Shown: in pieces, positions 62,991-64,000 of the stretch
How positions within the stretch are numbered: position 1 is the first letter of the stretch
How the letters are laid out: every line of letters starts with the position of its first letter
Assembly (NCBI RefSeq): GCF_003111645.1
Contig: NZ_CP022187.1
Location: 1,860,001-1,924,000, forward strand
Direction: 5' to 3'
DNA: 64,000 nt
Origin: Parazoarcus communis
GTDB lineage: Bacteria; Pseudomonadota; Gammaproteobacteria; Burkholderiales; Rhodocyclaceae
The notes under the pieces: model-generated
What the model was told of the DNA's origin: nothing
Databases searched by the model: none
Seen by the model: only the letters and a program-made list of their open reading frames with translations
Program-made: the position numbers and the translations under genes

Positions 62991-64000
62991 ATGAGCCGTA
63001 GCCTGCTGATTCGAAACGCCCTCCTCCTTGCCACCATGGACGATCAGCGTCGCGAGATCGGGAATGGCTGGGTGCTGATTCGTGGCAACCGGATCGAGGC
63101 GCTGGGCGAAGCCGGGGACGCGCCCGACACCGCGGACGAGATCATCGACGCCAGCGGTTGCGTGGTGACGCCGGGCCTGGTGAACACGCACCATCACATG
63201 TACCAGACCCTGACCCGTGCGGTGCCCGGTGCGCAGGATTGCGAACTGTTCGGCTGGCTCAAGCGCCTGTACCCGATCTGGGCGAGGCTCACACCGGCGA
63301 TGATCCGGGTATCGACGCAGACGGCGATGACCGAGCTGATCATGTCCGGGTGCACGACCGCGTCGGACCACCTCTACATCTATCCGAACGGCTGCACGCT
63401 GGACGACTCGATCGAGGCCGCCGCGGAGATCGGCATGCGCTTTCATGCCTGCCGGGGTTCGATGAGCGTGGGTGAATCCAAGGGCGGCCTGCCGCCCGAC
63501 CGCGTGGTGGAGCACGAATCCGCCATCCTGAAGGATTCCCAGCGTCTGATCGAAGCGTGGCACGACCCGGCGGACGGGGCCATGCTCAAGATCGCGCTGG
63601 CGCCATGTTCGCCGTTTTCGGTGTCGCAGGATCTGATGCGCGAATCCGCGGTCATGGCCCGCCACTACGGTGTTGGCCTGCACACCCACCTGGCCGAGAC
63701 CGTGGGCGACGTGGCCTACAGCCGCGAGCGTTTTGGCCGCACCCCGGCACAGTACGCCGAAGACCTGGGCTGGACCGGTGAGGGCGTGTGGCATGCGCAC
63801 TGTGTGTGCCTGGACGACCACGGCATCGACCTCTTCGCCCGCACCCGCACCGGGGTGGCGCACTGCCCTTCGTCCAACATGCGCCTGGGCTCCGGCATCG
63901 CTCCCATCCGCAAGATGATCGACGCCGGCGTGCCCGTGGGCCTGGGGGTGGATGGATCGGCCTCGAACGACGCCGGCCATCTGCTGCTGGAAGCACGCAT
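62991..64000 (+). CDS. 8-oxoguanine deaminase-like amidohydrolase (5' part, cut by window edge)
   Basis: 336 codons visible, frame open to the window end. Subtype of the ATZ/TRZ amidohydrolases: LVNTHHHMYQTLTRAVPGAQD, HTHLAETVGDVAYS, WHAHCVCLDDHGID, AHCPSSNMRLGSGIAPIRKM and LGVDGSASNDAGHL. This set fits 8-oxoguanine deaminase; hydroxyatrazine-type hydrolases are the close alternative. ATG 62991 (MSRSLLIRNALLLATMDD) with GGAG upstream. It would convert 8-oxoguanine to urate in purine salvage, which echoes guaD at the other end of the window. Confidence 0.82.
   Translation, partial: MSRSLLIRNALLLATMDDQRREIGNGWVLIRGNRIEALGEAGDAPDTADEIIDASGCVVTPGLVNTHHHMYQTLTRAVPGAQDCELFGWLKRLYPIWARLTPAMIRVSTQTAMTELIMSGCTTASDHLYIYPNGCTLDDSIEAAAEIGMRFHACRGSMSVGESKGGLPPDRVVEHESAILKDSQRLIEAWHDPADGAMLKIALAPCSPFSVSQDLMRESAVMARHYGVGLHTHLAETVGDVAYSRERFGRTPAQYAEDLGWTGEGVWHAHCVCLDDHGIDLFARTRTGVAHCPSSNMRLGSGIAPIRKMIDAGVPVGLGVDGSASNDAGHLLLEAR

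Noticed and set aside
62768-63037. Longer N terminus for the amidase
   Set aside because: It would translate through the 54-bp palindrome and the deaminase start, and would bury the signal peptide in mid-protein.

Overview
The window looks like the chromosome of a Rhodocyclales-type betaproteobacterium (Thauera/Azoarcus relatives), judged from high GC, gene content and protein style: a fliEFGHI flagellar block under sigma-54 control, a methanolan-like exopolysaccharide (EPS) operon with exosortase B, four PEP-CTERM proteins, a bacteriohemerythrin sensor kinase and HD-GYP phosphodiesterases. No rRNA, tRNA, CRISPR array or transposase gene was seen. Genus is an inference; no search could be run.

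Layout. 1-8.0 kb: partial fliE with the flrC/flrB-type two-component pair on the minus strand, and fliF-fliG-fliH-fliI on the plus strand. Candidate -24/-12 promoters sit in front of fliE and fliF. 8.0-10.6 kb: a BMP-type periplasmic binding protein and guanine deaminase. 10.6-12.7 kb: a PAS protein and a CZB-domain chemoreceptor. 12.9-21.0 kb: sugar-nucleotide and sulfate activation (manC copy 1, cysD, a cysN-cysC fusion, rfbBDAC for dTDP-L-rhamnose). 21.1-26.3 kb: a CoA-transferase with a divergent LysR regulator, a probable toxin-antitoxin pair and a beta-CASP MBL nuclease. 26.4-29.4 kb: three PEP-CTERM protein genes.

29.5-53.9 kb is one long minus-strand EPS locus. In transcription order it runs epsL (outer-membrane barrel), epsD (PPIase-like lipoprotein), epsE (Wza-type export), epsF (Wzz-type), epsG (tyrosine-kinase-like), xrtB/epsH, epsI, a Wzy-type polymerase/ligase, GT4, GT2, a large exported DUF4838-type protein, GT4, GT2, manC copy 2, a pyruvyl-transferase-family protein, a MenD-like ThDP enzyme, a Wzx flippase, an SDR and a sugar nucleotidyltransferase, then an intrinsic terminator. 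Facing it are a fourth PEP-CTERM gene with a candidate sigma-54 promoter and epsB, the priming glycosyl-phosphotransferase. 56.4-62.0 kb: two histidine kinases, one with an N-terminal hemerythrin, an HD-GYP response regulator and a second HD-GYP protein. 62-64 kb: a cell-wall amidase, a perfect 54-bp palindrome and the start of an 8-oxoguanine-deaminase-like gene.

Working model (inference): EpsB primes undecaprenyl phosphate. ManC and RfbBDAC supply GDP-mannose and dTDP-rhamnose. The glycosyltransferases build a repeat that Wzx and Wzy export and polymerise through EpsE/F/G. XrtB processes PEP-CTERM proteins that associate with the matrix. Oxygen and c-di-GMP signalling next door may set the output. 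The most unusual parts are the MenD-like enzyme inside the EPS operon, the near-identical manC copies with a sharp conversion boundary, and a recurring TGCA-N-TGCA dyad in intergenic regions of EPS/PEP-CTERM genes.
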